Source of the DNA: Streptomyces coelicoflavus
GTDB lineage: Bacteria > Actinomycetota > Actinomycetes > Streptomycetales > Streptomycetaceae
Assembly: GCF_003112555.1 (NCBI RefSeq)
Contig: NZ_BEWB01000002.1
Location: 248,001-312,000 of the forward strand
Length of the DNA stretch: 64,000 nucleotides
Direction of reading: 5' to 3'
Below are positions 34,953 to 43,171 of this stretch, piece by piece. Made by a program: the position numbers and the translations under genes. The notes beneath the pieces were generated by a model. The model had not been told where the DNA came from and searched no databases. It saw only the letters and a program-made list of their open reading frames with translations. Positions within the stretch are counted from its first letter, which is position 1. Every line of letters begins with the position of its first letter.

Positions 34953-36218
34953 ATGGCCGTACGGCAGTCACGGGCCCGCTCCGGGCGGCGGCCGGCGCAC
35001 GCCGCCGCGGTGGCGGCGATCGCGGCGGCGGCCTTCCTGGCCGCGGGCCCCGGTGCGGCCGCCGGCGAACCGGCCGCACCCGCAACCGAACCGGCCGCAC
35101 CCGCGCCCGAACCCGGTCCGGAGGCCGCGCCCGCGCCCGAGCCCGGCCCCGAAGCCGCCCCCGCCTTCGGCGCGTACCTGGACTACGGCCCGCGCGGCGT
35201 GGCCCGGATGGCCGCGCTGAGCCACTGGCTGGGCGGCGCGGAACTGCGCGTCGGCCACACCTACCTGCCCGGCGACCGCTGGAGCAACATCGAGGGCGCC
35301 CCCGGCTTCCTCGACGTGTGGGCCGACTGGCGCACCCGCAAGGCCGACCGGATGCTCGTCCTCAACGTGCCCATGATGGAACGCAACGAGGAGCACGTCG
35401 ACGACGACGAGGTGCGCGAACTGTTGCGCCAGGGCGCCGCCGGACGCTTCGACCACCACTTCCGCGCCCTCGCCGAACGCCTCGTCGCGCTCAAGGTGCC
35501 GGACACGGTCCTGGTGCTCGGCTGGGAGATGAACGGCACCACCTACACCCACCGCTGCGGACCCGACCCCGAGGCCTGGAAGACGTACTGGAACCGCATC
35601 GTCACCACCATGCGCGCGGTGCCCGGCCAGAAGTTCCGGTTCGACTTCGCGCCCAGCCGCGGCCGGGACGCCGTGCCCTGGACGCGGTGCTACCCCGGGG
35701 ACGACACCGTCGACATCATCGGCATGGACTCCTACGACCAGCCGCGCGGCATGACGTTCGACGAACAGGTGAAGGAGCCCTACGGACTCCAGGCGCACGT
35801 GGACTTCGCGAAGGCGCACGGCAAGCCCGTCTCCTACCCGGAGTGGGGGCTGTTCCGCAACGGCGACAACGCCGCGTACATGCGGGGCATGCTCGCCTGG
35901 ATGGACGAGCACAAGCCCGTCTACAACACGGTCACCGACTACTGCCCGCACGGCGTCTGGCAGTGCGACGACAACCCCCGCTCCACCGCCGTCTACCGGT
36001 CGGTGCTCTTCGGCCGCACCGACGAGACGGAACCGACGGTCCCGGAGCCCGGTACGTCCACCCCGCCCGCGCCCACCGCACCACCGGTGCCCCCGGTGCC
36101 GTCCACCGCGCCCGAGTCGCCGGCCGACTGCTCGCCGCTGGAACTGGGCGACTGGGTGGAGCACTGGCTCGGCGGGAAGCTGTGCCTGCGCCTGGACTGG
36201 TACTCGCGCGAGAAGTAG
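34953..36218 (+). CDS. Secreted GH26-like glycoside hydrolase (beta-mannanase type)
   Basis: The 421-residue protein has a signal peptide, a Pro/Ala/Glu linker of about 35 residues, and a catalytic barrel. Glu192 in L-G-W-E-M-N-G-T is the likely acid/base and Glu297 in S-Y-P-E-W-G-L the likely nucleophile, the arrangement of family 26. A Pro/Thr-rich linker and a C-terminal module of about 35 residues with two cysteines (P-A-D-C-S-P-L ... K-L-C-L-R-L) follow. TAAGGAGG precedes the ATG. It points toward the end of the EPS operon and may trim, release or recycle its polysaccharide, or digest plant mannan. Confidence 0.82.
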   Translation: MAVRQSRARSGRRPAHAAAVAAIAAAAFLAAGPGAAAGEPAAPATEPAAPAPEPGPEAAPAPEPGPEAAPAFGAYLDYGPRGVARMAALSHWLGGAELRVGHTYLPGDRWSNIEGAPGFLDVWADWRTRKADRMLVLNVPMMERNEEHVDDDEVRELLRQGAAGRFDHHFRALAERLVALKVPDTVLVLGWEMNGTTYTHRCGPDPEAWKTYWNRIVTTMRAVPGQKFRFDFAPSRGRDAVPWTRCYPGDDTVDIIGMDSYDQPRGMTFDEQVKEPYGLQAHVDFAKAHGKPVSYPEWGLFRNGDNAAYMRGMLAWMDEHKPVYNTVTDYCPHGVWQCDDNPRSTAVYRSVLFGRTDETEPTVPEPGTSTPPAPTAPPVPPVPSTAPESPADCSPLELGDWVEHWLGGKLCLRLDWYSREK

Positions 36219-36236
36219 GGGCGCGCGGAGGGTGCC

Positions 36237-36272
36237 ACGGCGGTGGCGGGCCCGGTCAGGTGCCGCCACCGT
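36237..36272. terminator. Possible terminator between GH26 and the EPS operon end
   Basis: ACGGCGGTGGC (36237-36247) is complementary to GCCGCCACCGT (36262-36272). The second arm lies inside the 3' end of the FemAB-like gene, so it would act mainly for GH26. Confidence 0.35.
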
Positions 36273-37407
36273 CGTGCTCCCTCCGCTCCTCCCGCCGCCG
36301 CAGCAGGTCCTTGCCCCGCCGTCGTGCCGCCGCATCGCACAGCGCCGCCGCGAGCAGCGGGGCCGTGCGGCGGCGGGCCAGCAGCAGCCGCTGGTTCGGC
36401 ACCGGCTCCGGGCACCAGCGGTGCTTGTACGGCTCGTCGCCCCGCAGCAGGCTCAGCGTGCCGCGCCCCGGCGCGCGGGCGTACGAGGCGCACGCGTCCA
36501 GCAGCATCACCGCCACGTCCGCCTTCCGTTCCCGCAGCCGGGGATGCGCGCCGTAGAGGTAGCCGCCGGCCAGCCGCGGCGACAGCAGCGTCACGTCCAC
36601 GGCCACCACCTCGTCGGCCATCCGGAACTCGGTGACCACCGCGTCCCCGGACCGCACCATCGGGCCCACCGCCCGCACCAGGTGCTCGCGGAACCGGGGG
36701 AGCAGGTGCTCGCCGGTCACCTTCCGCCCCCGCCACTGCAACCGGTGCAGTTCGAGGAGGCGCCGCACCGCCGCGTCCGCCTCGTCGGGCAGGACGGGCC
36801 GGCTCTTGACGCCGAGCGCGTCCAGCCGGCGCAGCTGGGCGCGGACCCGCTGCCGGGCCTTGGCCGAGGGCAGCCGGGCGACCAGCCCGTCCAGTGGGAG
36901 GGCGGGCAGTTCCAGGCAGAGCGAGTCGTCCAGCCGGCGCCGGGGCCCGCGCCAGCGTGCGTAGACCCGTTCGGCGGCGGCGCCCGGCCGCACCTCGCGC
37001 AGGTCGACCAGCGCGGTGCGGGCCGCCGCTGCCAGGCCCGTGGTGAGCGCGGCCACGGCGTCCGGGCCGCGCCCGTCGTCCAGCAGGACGTCCGCGTAGT
37101 CCGAGATCGCCCCGCCCAGCGGCACCAGCGCCGGCACCGGACGCCGTACGAGCATCAGCGGCGCGGCGGCGACCAGTTCGCGGCCGTCGCGGGCCAGTAC
37201 CAGCCGCAGCCGTCCGGGCGAGCCGTACGAACGCCACCAGGAGCGGAGCCAGGCGTGGCTCTGGAACGGCGTGGCGGTGGCACATCTGCCGTACAGCCGC
37301 CGCCACTCGGAGGCCAGGCCCGCGAAGACGCGCTCGTCGGTGACCAGTTCGATCGTGTGGCCGGGCGGGAGCGGACCCGGGTGGTGCGGGGGCCCCGGCC
37401 GGGTCAC
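36256..37407 (-). CDS. FemAB/CelD-like GNAT-fold transferase, last gene of the EPS operon
   Basis: The 383-residue protein has the BioF2-like/GNAT_6 pattern: T-P-F-Q-S-H-A-W-L-R-S-W-W-R-S-Y-G near the start, R-V-R-A-Q-L-R-R-L, F-R-E-H-L-V-R-A, and the late G-G-Y-L-Y-G-A-H-P with L-R-G-D-E-P-Y-K-H-R-W. Such proteins occur in polysaccharide clusters and are thought to transfer acyl or aminoacyl groups. It starts with GTG in the GTGA overlap with the Wzz-like gene, so it is translationally coupled. It probably decorates the EPS repeat unit or polymer. The donor is unknown. Confidence 0.75.
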   Translation of the reverse strand: MTRPGPPHHPGPLPPGHTIELVTDERVFAGLASEWRRLYGRCATATPFQSHAWLRSWWRSYGSPGRLRLVLARDGRELVAAAPLMLVRRPVPALVPLGGAISDYADVLLDDGRGPDAVAALTTGLAAAARTALVDLREVRPGAAAERVYARWRGPRRRLDDSLCLELPALPLDGLVARLPSAKARQRVRAQLRRLDALGVKSRPVLPDEADAAVRRLLELHRLQWRGRKVTGEHLLPRFREHLVRAVGPMVRSGDAVVTEFRMADEVVAVDVTLLSPRLAGGYLYGAHPRLRERKADVAVMLLDACASYARAPGRGTLSLLRGDEPYKHRWCPEPVPNQRLLLARRRTAPLLAAALCDAAARRRGKDLLRRREERREHDGGGT

Positions 37408-38123
37408 AGCTGTCCGCGGCCGTCGGCGGCCGACGCCGGTCCGGGTACGGCCGCCGGCGTGCGTCCGGGCTCCCGGCCGGAGCGGCGCGGCCGGACGAGC
37501 AGGGCGAGGCCGCCGAGGAGACCGCCCGCGCTCGCGCCCACCAGGCCCGTCACGGCGGCGGACGGCGAGGACGACTCCGTGGGCTCGGTGGCCCGGGCGA
37601 ACTGCCGCAGCTCCACATGGGTGTCGTCGGCGGCGGCGTCCGCGTGCTTGGTCAGGGCGCGGGCGACCGCGTTGGCCATGTCGGCGGCCTCCTCCGGGTC
37701 GGCGGAGGTGGCCGTCACCGAGACCATCGGCGCGTCCGGCGAGGTGGCGGTGCGCACACTCCGCTCCAGGTCCGCCACCGGCACGTGGGCCCACATCTGC
37801 GCGTCCCCGAGCACCGCGAGCTGGGTGGCGACCCGGCCGTAGGCCTGCGCGAAGCCCAGCGCGGACGCGGGGTCGGACTGGTCGGAGGGCACGGCGACGA
37901 CGTAACTCGTCGCCGTGTACTGCGGGGTGACGACCAGGCCGTACCCGGCGCCGAGCAGGCCGCCGGCGAGGACGCCGGCCGCCAGTGCCGACCAGGGCGG
38001 CAGGGAACGCAGGCGGCCCGGTACACGGCGCAGGGCCCTCCTGGCGCGCTCCCGGCGGGCGGGTGCGGGGGCCTCGGGGGCCGTCGCGGGCTGGGCCGGG
38101 GACTGGGTGAGGGGCTCGGTCAT
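37404..38123 (-). CDS. Wzz/chain-length-determinant-like membrane protein
   Basis: The 239-residue protein has an N-terminal Pro/Arg tail, a first membrane segment (W-S-A-L-A-A-G-V-L-A-G-G-L-L-G-A-G-Y-G-L) and an external domain containing P-Q-Y-T-A-T-S-Y-V-V-A-V (the Wzz/YveK entry motif). A second segment near V-T-G-L-V-G-A-S-A-G-G-L-L-G-G-L is followed by a basic tail. It lacks a tyrosine-kinase domain, and no separate kinase is in the cluster. Wzz proteins control polymer length with Wzy. It starts in an ATGA overlap with the upstream glycosyltransferase. Confidence 0.82.
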   Translation of the reverse strand: MTEPLTQSPAQPATAPEAPAPARRERARRALRRVPGRLRSLPPWSALAAGVLAGGLLGAGYGLVVTPQYTATSYVVAVPSDQSDPASALGFAQAYGRVATQLAVLGDAQMWAHVPVADLERSVRTATSPDAPMVSVTATSADPEEAADMANAVARALTKHADAAADDTHVELRQFARATEPTESSSPSAAVTGLVGASAGGLLGGLALLVRPRRSGREPGRTPAAVPGPASAADGRGQL

Positions 38124-39304
38124 GCGGAACTGACTCCCTGGGACGCCGGGGAAGGGGACGGGGGCAGCGGTTGCGCGAGAGTGGTCGCGTACACGTCCAT
38201 CAGCCGGGCGGCGCTGCGGGTGACGCAGTAGTGGCGGGCCGCCTCGGACGCGCCGCGCATGCCCGGGACCGGGCCGCCGGAGGCGCGGGTCTCGGCGAGG
38301 GCACGCGCGAACTCCCCGGCGCCGCCGCCGTCGACGCGCCGTGCCGTGGGCGCGGCCCCGGGCGGCAGGTCCTCGATCGCCGGGCACGAGGCGTACAGCA
38401 CCGGCAGCCCGGACGCGAGCCCCTCCACGGCCGCCAGGCCGAAGGCCTCCTCCGGTGACGGCGACGCGAGGACGTCCATCGCGGCGGCGAGCGCGGGCAG
38501 GTCGGGGCCGGGGGAGCCGTCGGGCAGGTAGGGGCGTTCGCCGGTGAGCAGGACGCGGTCGGCGACCCCCGCCTCGCGGGCGGTGCGGCGCAGCAGGTGC
38601 TCCTCGGGGCCGCCGCCGACCAGGAGCAGCCAGCAGTCCGGCGGCAGCAGGGCCAGGGCGCGCACCAGGACGTCGAAGCGCTTGGCCGTCGTCAGCCGGC
38701 CGACACCGCCGACGACGTACGCGCCCTCGGGCAGGCCCAGGCGGCGCCGGGTGAGCAGCCGCTGGACCGGGTCGAAGCGGAAGCGGGCCAGGTCGATGCC
38801 GTTGGGGACGACCTCGATGCGGGGCGCGGGCACGCCCCAGCGGCGCAGCCGGTCGGCGACGGTGGAGGAGACGGCGACCGTGGCACTGCCGAGACGCTCA
38901 CCGGTCAGGTACAGGGCGCGGACGCCCGGGGTGAGCGGGCGGCCCTCCATCTGGGAGTCGCCGAGGGAGTGCTCGGTGGCGACGACCGCGCGCACCCCGG
39001 CCAGGCGGGCGGCGACACGGCCGTAGAGGCAGGCGCGGTAGAGGTGGGTGTGGACGAGGTCGTAGCCGCCGGTGCGGATGAGGCGGGCCAGCCGGGGCAG
39101 TGCGGCCAGGTCGCGGTTGCCGGTCATGCCGAGGTGGACGACCTTGACGCCGTCGGCCAGCAGCCCCTCGGCGACCGGTCCGGGGTTGGTGAGCGTCACG
39201 ACGTCGCAGTCCACGGGGAGGTGCCGCAGCAGCAGCCGCAGTTGCTGCTCGGCGCCGCCGACGCCGAGACCGGTGATGATGTGCAGGGCCTTCACGTCCG
39301 CCAC
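38120..39304 (-). CDS. GT4-family glycosyltransferase
   Basis: The 394-residue cytoplasmic enzyme has a GT-B fold. The N-terminal motif is I-T-G-L-G-V-G-G-A-E-Q-Q-L. The donor-site region has V-V-P-N-G-I-D-L-A-R-F, then G-G-V-G-R-L-T-T-A-K-R-F and the late S-P-S-P-E-E-A-F-G-L-A-A-V-E-G-L-A-S-G-L-P-V, whose E-x7-E pattern is typical of retaining GT4 enzymes. It would add one sugar to the lipid-linked EPS unit. It starts one base after the deacetylase stop region and overlaps the Wzz gene by ATGA. Confidence 0.88.
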   Translation of the reverse strand: MADVKALHIITGLGVGGAEQQLRLLLRHLPVDCDVVTLTNPGPVAEGLLADGVKVVHLGMTGNRDLAALPRLARLIRTGGYDLVHTHLYRACLYGRVAARLAGVRAVVATEHSLGDSQMEGRPLTPGVRALYLTGERLGSATVAVSSTVADRLRRWGVPAPRIEVVPNGIDLARFRFDPVQRLLTRRRLGLPEGAYVVGGVGRLTTAKRFDVLVRALALLPPDCWLLLVGGGPEEHLLRRTAREAGVADRVLLTGERPYLPDGSPGPDLPALAAAMDVLASPSPEEAFGLAAVEGLASGLPVLYASCPAIEDLPPGAAPTARRVDGGGAGEFARALAETRASGGPVPGMRGASEAARHYCVTRSAARLMDVYATTLAQPLPPSPSPASQGVSSA

Positions 39305-39305
39305 C

Positions 39306-40088
39306 TCACACCCCCGCCGCGGCCCGGCGGCGCAGGCGGTGCAGCCGGGTCTTCAACAGCAGCCGTACGGGGGTGTCCCGCTGGCCCACGTGCACGCGGG
39401 GCAGCGCGTACGGGCCGGTCAGCGGGCCGGGGTCGATGGCGCAGGCGTAGCCGTACCCGGCGGCGCGCACCGCGTCGGCAGCGCGGGCGTCGACGGTGCC
39501 GTACGGGTAGCAGAAGCCGGTGACCTCAGTGCCGGTCAACTCGGCGAGCCTGGCCCTGCTCCCGGCGGTCTCGGCGGTCAGCGTGGCGTCGTCCGCCGCG
39601 GTGAGGTCGACGTGGGTGAGACCGTGCGAGCCGATCTCGACGCCCTCGGCGGCGGCGCGGCGGATGCCGTCGGCGGTCAGCAGCGGCTTGCGCGGGCCCA
39701 GCGGGTCCCAGGCGTTGTCGCCGCCGAGCCGTCCCGGCAGGACGAACAGGGTCGCCCCGCAGCCCCAGCGGCGCAGGCACGGCAGCGCGTGCTCGACGAA
39801 GTCGGCGTACCCGTCGTCGAAGGTCAGCCCCACCAGGTCCCGTCCGCCACCCCGGGCGCGGGCCGCCAGCAGCTCGGCGACCGGCACGCCGCGCAGCCCG
39901 CGCCGCCGCAGCCAGCCCAGCTGCGCGTCCAGCCGGCCGGGCGTGACGGTGATGCGGTACGGGTCGTCCGAGCAGTCGCCGACGGAGTGGTACATCGCGA
40001 CCCAGGGGGCGGGCGCCGGGCCGGTGCCGGTACCCGGGCGCGGGTCAGCGGTCGGCGCGGAAGGGGAACCGGAAGCGGGAACGGCCAT
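39306..40088 (-). CDS. Polysaccharide deacetylase (CE4/NodB domain)
   Basis: The 260-residue protein has the CE4 catalytic motif T-F-D-D-G-Y-A-D at about residues 86-93 and the metal-binding S-H-G-L-T-H-V-D. F-C-Y-P-Y-G-T-V-D and a C-terminal basic region follow. No clear signal peptide is seen; the N-terminus is Pro/Gly-rich. It probably removes N-acetyl groups from a sugar of the EPS, giving free amines. The ATG at 40088 lies inside the preceding flippase gene (44-base overlap), after AAAGG. Confidence 0.85.
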   Translation of the reverse strand: MAVPASGSPSAPTADPRPGTGTGPAPAPWVAMYHSVGDCSDDPYRITVTPGRLDAQLGWLRRRGLRGVPVAELLAARARGGGRDLVGLTFDDGYADFVEHALPCLRRWGCGATLFVLPGRLGGDNAWDPLGPRKPLLTADGIRRAAAEGVEIGSHGLTHVDLTAADDATLTAETAGSRARLAELTGTEVTGFCYPYGTVDARAADAVRAAGYGYACAIDPGPLTGPYALPRVHVGQRDTPVRLLLKTRLHRLRRRAAAGV

Positions 40089-41844
40089 GCGGGTGCCTTT
40101 GTGTGACGGAGCGGGGGGAAGGGGGACGGACGGGGCGGACCGTCCGCAAAACGGTGCCGGGGACGCCCCGGACGCCCAGGACCAGGCAGAGGAGGGCGAA
40201 GACACCGCCGACGGTCGCGGCGCCCACGGCCAGCGAGACGGCGGCACCGGCACCGGTGACCCGGTCGGCGGCCAGCGCGCCCGCACCGGTCGCCACGGCC
40301 GCCGCCGGCACCGCCCGGCCCAGGTCGCCCAGGACCCGCCGGAGACGCACCGGCACGCTGCGCGGGCCCATCCCGGCGAGCAGCAGGGCGGCGGTGACGG
40401 TGATGCCGGCGGCGTTGGCGGCGGCGATGCCGCTCACCCCCCACGGGCCGACCGCCGAGGCGCCGGCGACGGCGGTGGCGACGACACCGACGGCCATCGC
40501 CCCGAGCGGGTACCAGGAGGCGCGGCCCGCCGAGAAGTAGGAGCGGGCCAGCGCGCCCACCACGGTCTGGCCGAGCAGCCCGAGCGCGTACACGCGCATG
40601 ACCCCGGCGGTCGCCGCCGTGTCGGCCGCCGTGAACGCGCCGCGCTGGAAGAGCAGCTGGACGATCTGCGGTGCGCAGGCGACGACGGTGGCCGCGCCGA
40701 GCAGCACCAGGCAGGCCGCCAGCGCCACGTCCCGCTCGACCCGGTCCCGGGCCCGTTCCGTGTCGCCGTCGGCCAGCGCGCGGGCCACCACCGGGAAGGT
40801 GACCGTGCACAGCATCAGCGACAGCGTCATCGGGATCTGCGCCACCTTCTGCGCGTAGTTCAGGTGCGAGATGGCCCCGGAGGGGAGCCCGGAGGCCAGG
40901 AAGCGCTCGATGAGGACCTGCGACTGCCGGCACAGCGCGAAGAGCAGCACGGTGGCGAACAGGGCGACGGCGAGCGGCCGGGCGGCGTCGTCCGCCACCA
41001 CCGAGGGCCGCTCGCCTTCGTGACGCTTCAACCGCCGGAGCAGCGAAGGCAGTTGAGCCGCCACCATCAGGACCCCGCCCACCGCGACCCCGGCCGCCGC
41101 CGAGCGCACCCCCCAGCGGCCGCCCAGCACGAACATCACCGCGACGATGCCGGTGTTGTAGGCGACGTAGATCGCCGCCGGAGCCAGGAACCGCCGGTGC
41201 GCCCGCAGCGCGGCGCTGCAGTACCCGGCGAGCCCGAAGGTGACGACGCAGGTGGCGGTGAGCCGGGTGCAGTCCACGGCGAGGGCGTGGTCGGGCAGCC
41301 CCGGCGCCAGGGCCCGCACCAGCACCGGCGCGGCGACGGCGACCAGCGCACCGGCCGCCGTGAACGCGAGGGCCAGCCCGGGCAGGGTCGAGGCGACCAG
41401 CGCGCGCACCGGGTCCCCGGTCGCGCCCCGCGCGCGGCGGGCCAGGGCCAGGCTGAACATCGGCACCAGCGCGAAGGCCAGCCCGTCCTCGATGAGCAGC
41501 GTCGCCGCGAACTCCGGCACCGTCCACGCCACCAGGAACGCGTCCGTCTCGCCGCCGGCCCCGAACAACCGCGCCAGCGCCTGGTCCCGCACCAGCCCGA
41601 GCACCGACCCGGCCACCGAGAGCACGGCGGTGACCAACGCGGCCCGCGCCAGGAAGCGCCCCGAGGACCGGGCCTCGGCGGTCGGTGCGGTCTCCGGGTG
41701 CGGCGGGAAGGTCGCGGAGCCGGAGTCCCGCGCGGCGGCCGCGGTCGGTGGGGCGACAGCCTTGCCCGCGGCGCCGGCACCGCCTCCGTCCGCGCCGTGA
41801 CGCGCGCCCGTTCCGTCCGCCGTGTGCGGCGAGGTCGTCGTCAC
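40045..41844 (-). CDS. MurJ/MviN-like lipid-linked oligosaccharide flippase
   Basis: The 599-residue multi-spanning protein has about 14 hydrophobic segments and MurJ-type motifs near the start (V-L-G-L-V-R-D-Q-A-L-A-R-L-F-G-A-G-G-E-T-D-A-F). L-N-Y-A-Q-K-V-A-Q-I-P and A-R-S-Y-F-S-A-G-R follow later. A Pro/Ala/Gly-rich tail of about 60 residues precedes TM1. Because it sits among EPS genes it is probably the Wzx-type flippase that moves the repeat unit across the membrane, rather than the essential lipid II flippase, which should be encoded elsewhere. It starts in an ATGA overlap with the polymerase-like gene. Confidence 0.88.
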   Translation of the reverse strand: MTTTSPHTADGTGARHGADGGGAGAAGKAVAPPTAAAARDSGSATFPPHPETAPTAEARSSGRFLARAALVTAVLSVAGSVLGLVRDQALARLFGAGGETDAFLVAWTVPEFAATLLIEDGLAFALVPMFSLALARRARGATGDPVRALVASTLPGLALAFTAAGALVAVAAPVLVRALAPGLPDHALAVDCTRLTATCVVTFGLAGYCSAALRAHRRFLAPAAIYVAYNTGIVAVMFVLGGRWGVRSAAAGVAVGGVLMVAAQLPSLLRRLKRHEGERPSVVADDAARPLAVALFATVLLFALCRQSQVLIERFLASGLPSGAISHLNYAQKVAQIPMTLSLMLCTVTFPVVARALADGDTERARDRVERDVALAACLVLLGAATVVACAPQIVQLLFQRGAFTAADTAATAGVMRVYALGLLGQTVVGALARSYFSAGRASWYPLGAMAVGVVATAVAGASAVGPWGVSGIAAANAAGITVTAALLLAGMGPRSVPVRLRRVLGDLGRAVPAAAVATGAGALAADRVTGAGAAVSLAVGAATVGGVFALLCLVLGVRGVPGTVLRTVRPVRPPSPRSVTQRHPHGRSRFRFPFRADR

Positions 41845-43166
41845 CGCTCCGGTACCTCAGGCCCGGCGGAGGCCAGGGCCCACCAGGCCGCCAGGCCGAA
41901 GCACACCGCCGTGAGGACGGTCGAGGGTCCGCCGATGTCGGCGTACGCGAAGTCGGTCAGCTGCCAGACCAGCAGCCCGCAGGCGACGAACGCGCAGTCC
42001 GGCACCGTCCCCCGCTCCCGCCGTACGGCGCGCAGCCTGCGCAGGCCCAGCACGAGCAGCGCCAGCCAGCTCCCGGCGAGCGCCAGCAGCCCGATCAGCC
42101 CCTGCTCGGCCAGCACCAGCAGATACATGTTGTGCGGGGACAGCAACGGCTGCCTGCGGTACCCGGCCCCCGCGCCGTCGGTCTCGCTGCCCGACGACAG
42201 CGCCAACGAGGCGTGCGCGTCCCGGTGTTCGGGAAAGCCCTTCAGCCCGACGCCGGTCAGCGGCCGCTCCCGCCACATGCCGGCCGCCGCCGCCCACATC
42301 GTGTAGCGGTCGGTCACCGACTGGTCGGGGGCGTCGGTGACCTGCGTGATGCTGCCGACCCGCTCCTGGAGCATCGCCGTACCGACCCCGAAGCCGCCCA
42401 CCAGCACCACCGCCGCCGCGACCACGGCCGCCCCCACCGCCAGCGCCCTGCGCACCCCCGCGAGCAGCAGCTGCACCGCGCACGTCACCGCCGTCGCGAT
42501 CCACGCCCCGCGGCTGAACGACAGGGCCAGCGGCAGCAGCAGGGCGAGCGCGCACCCGGCGGCGAGCAGCCGGTGCCGCACCGGCGTCCGGCCCAGCGCC
42601 AGCCCGGCAGCGCAGACCAGCCCCAGCGACACCACGGTCGCCATCCCCATCACGTCCTGCGGCCCGAAGGTGCCCACCGCCCGGATCGGCTCCCCCTGGT
42701 AGGAGGCTCCGGTCCCGGTGACGTACTGGTGCACGCCGACCGCCCCCTGCCACAGCGCCAGCCCCACCATCGACCAGGTGAGCAGCCGCACGTCGGCCCG
42801 GTCGCGGACCAGCAGCAGCACGGCGGCGGGGACGAGGACGAAGACCTGGAGATAGCGGCCGAGTCCGGTGAGCCCGGCCCCCGGAGAGAGGGCCCCTGCC
42901 GCCGCGACGGCCAGGCCGAGCACGGGCAGGCCGAGGACCACGGCCGCCGTGCGGGACAGGGGGCGCCGCCGGTCCCGTACCAGCCGCAGCGCGCAGTACA
43001 GCACCGCCAGCGCCGAGACCGCGTCGGCCGGGTGCGCGCCGCCCCCGCCGTCCGGGCCGAGGGGCAGCGCGAGCAGTGCCACGACGGCGACCACGGCCAG
43101 TACGGGCGGCAGCCGCCGTACACGCGCCGCCGGCCGGGAGGGCAGGACGGACAGGGCGTGGGCCAC
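41841..43166 (-). CDS. O-antigen ligase/Wzy-like polymerase membrane protein
   Basis: The 441-residue protein has about 11 membrane segments and the Wzy_C hallmarks: a long periplasmic-side loop with R-P-L-T-G-V-G-L-K-G-F-P-E-H, then S-P-H-N-M-Y-L-L-V-L-A-E-Q-G-L-I-G-L-L. These are the G-x-G and H-N-x-x-L-x-x-x-x-E-x-G motifs of O-antigen ligases and polymerases. It would polymerise flipped units or attach the chain to an acceptor. I chose GTG 43166 with GGGGAG upstream; it begins just after the sugar transferase stop. It overlaps the flippase gene by ATGA. Confidence 0.85.
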   Translation of the reverse strand: MAHALSVLPSRPAARVRRLPPVLAVVAVVALLALPLGPDGGGGAHPADAVSALAVLYCALRLVRDRRRPLSRTAAVVLGLPVLGLAVAAAGALSPGAGLTGLGRYLQVFVLVPAAVLLLVRDRADVRLLTWSMVGLALWQGAVGVHQYVTGTGASYQGEPIRAVGTFGPQDVMGMATVVSLGLVCAAGLALGRTPVRHRLLAAGCALALLLPLALSFSRGAWIATAVTCAVQLLLAGVRRALAVGAAVVAAAVVLVGGFGVGTAMLQERVGSITQVTDAPDQSVTDRYTMWAAAAGMWRERPLTGVGLKGFPEHRDAHASLALSSGSETDGAGAGYRRQPLLSPHNMYLLVLAEQGLIGLLALAGSWLALLVLGLRRLRAVRRERGTVPDCAFVACGLLVWQLTDFAYADIGGPSTVLTAVCFGLAAWWALASAGPEVPER

Positions 43167-43171
43167 CCGGG

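Noticed and set aside
40045..41844. The MurJ-like gene as the housekeeping lipid II flippase
   Set aside because: It lies inside a coupled EPS operon, has an atypical long N-terminal tail, and the usual murJ neighbourhood is absent. A Wzx-like role is more likely, though not proven.
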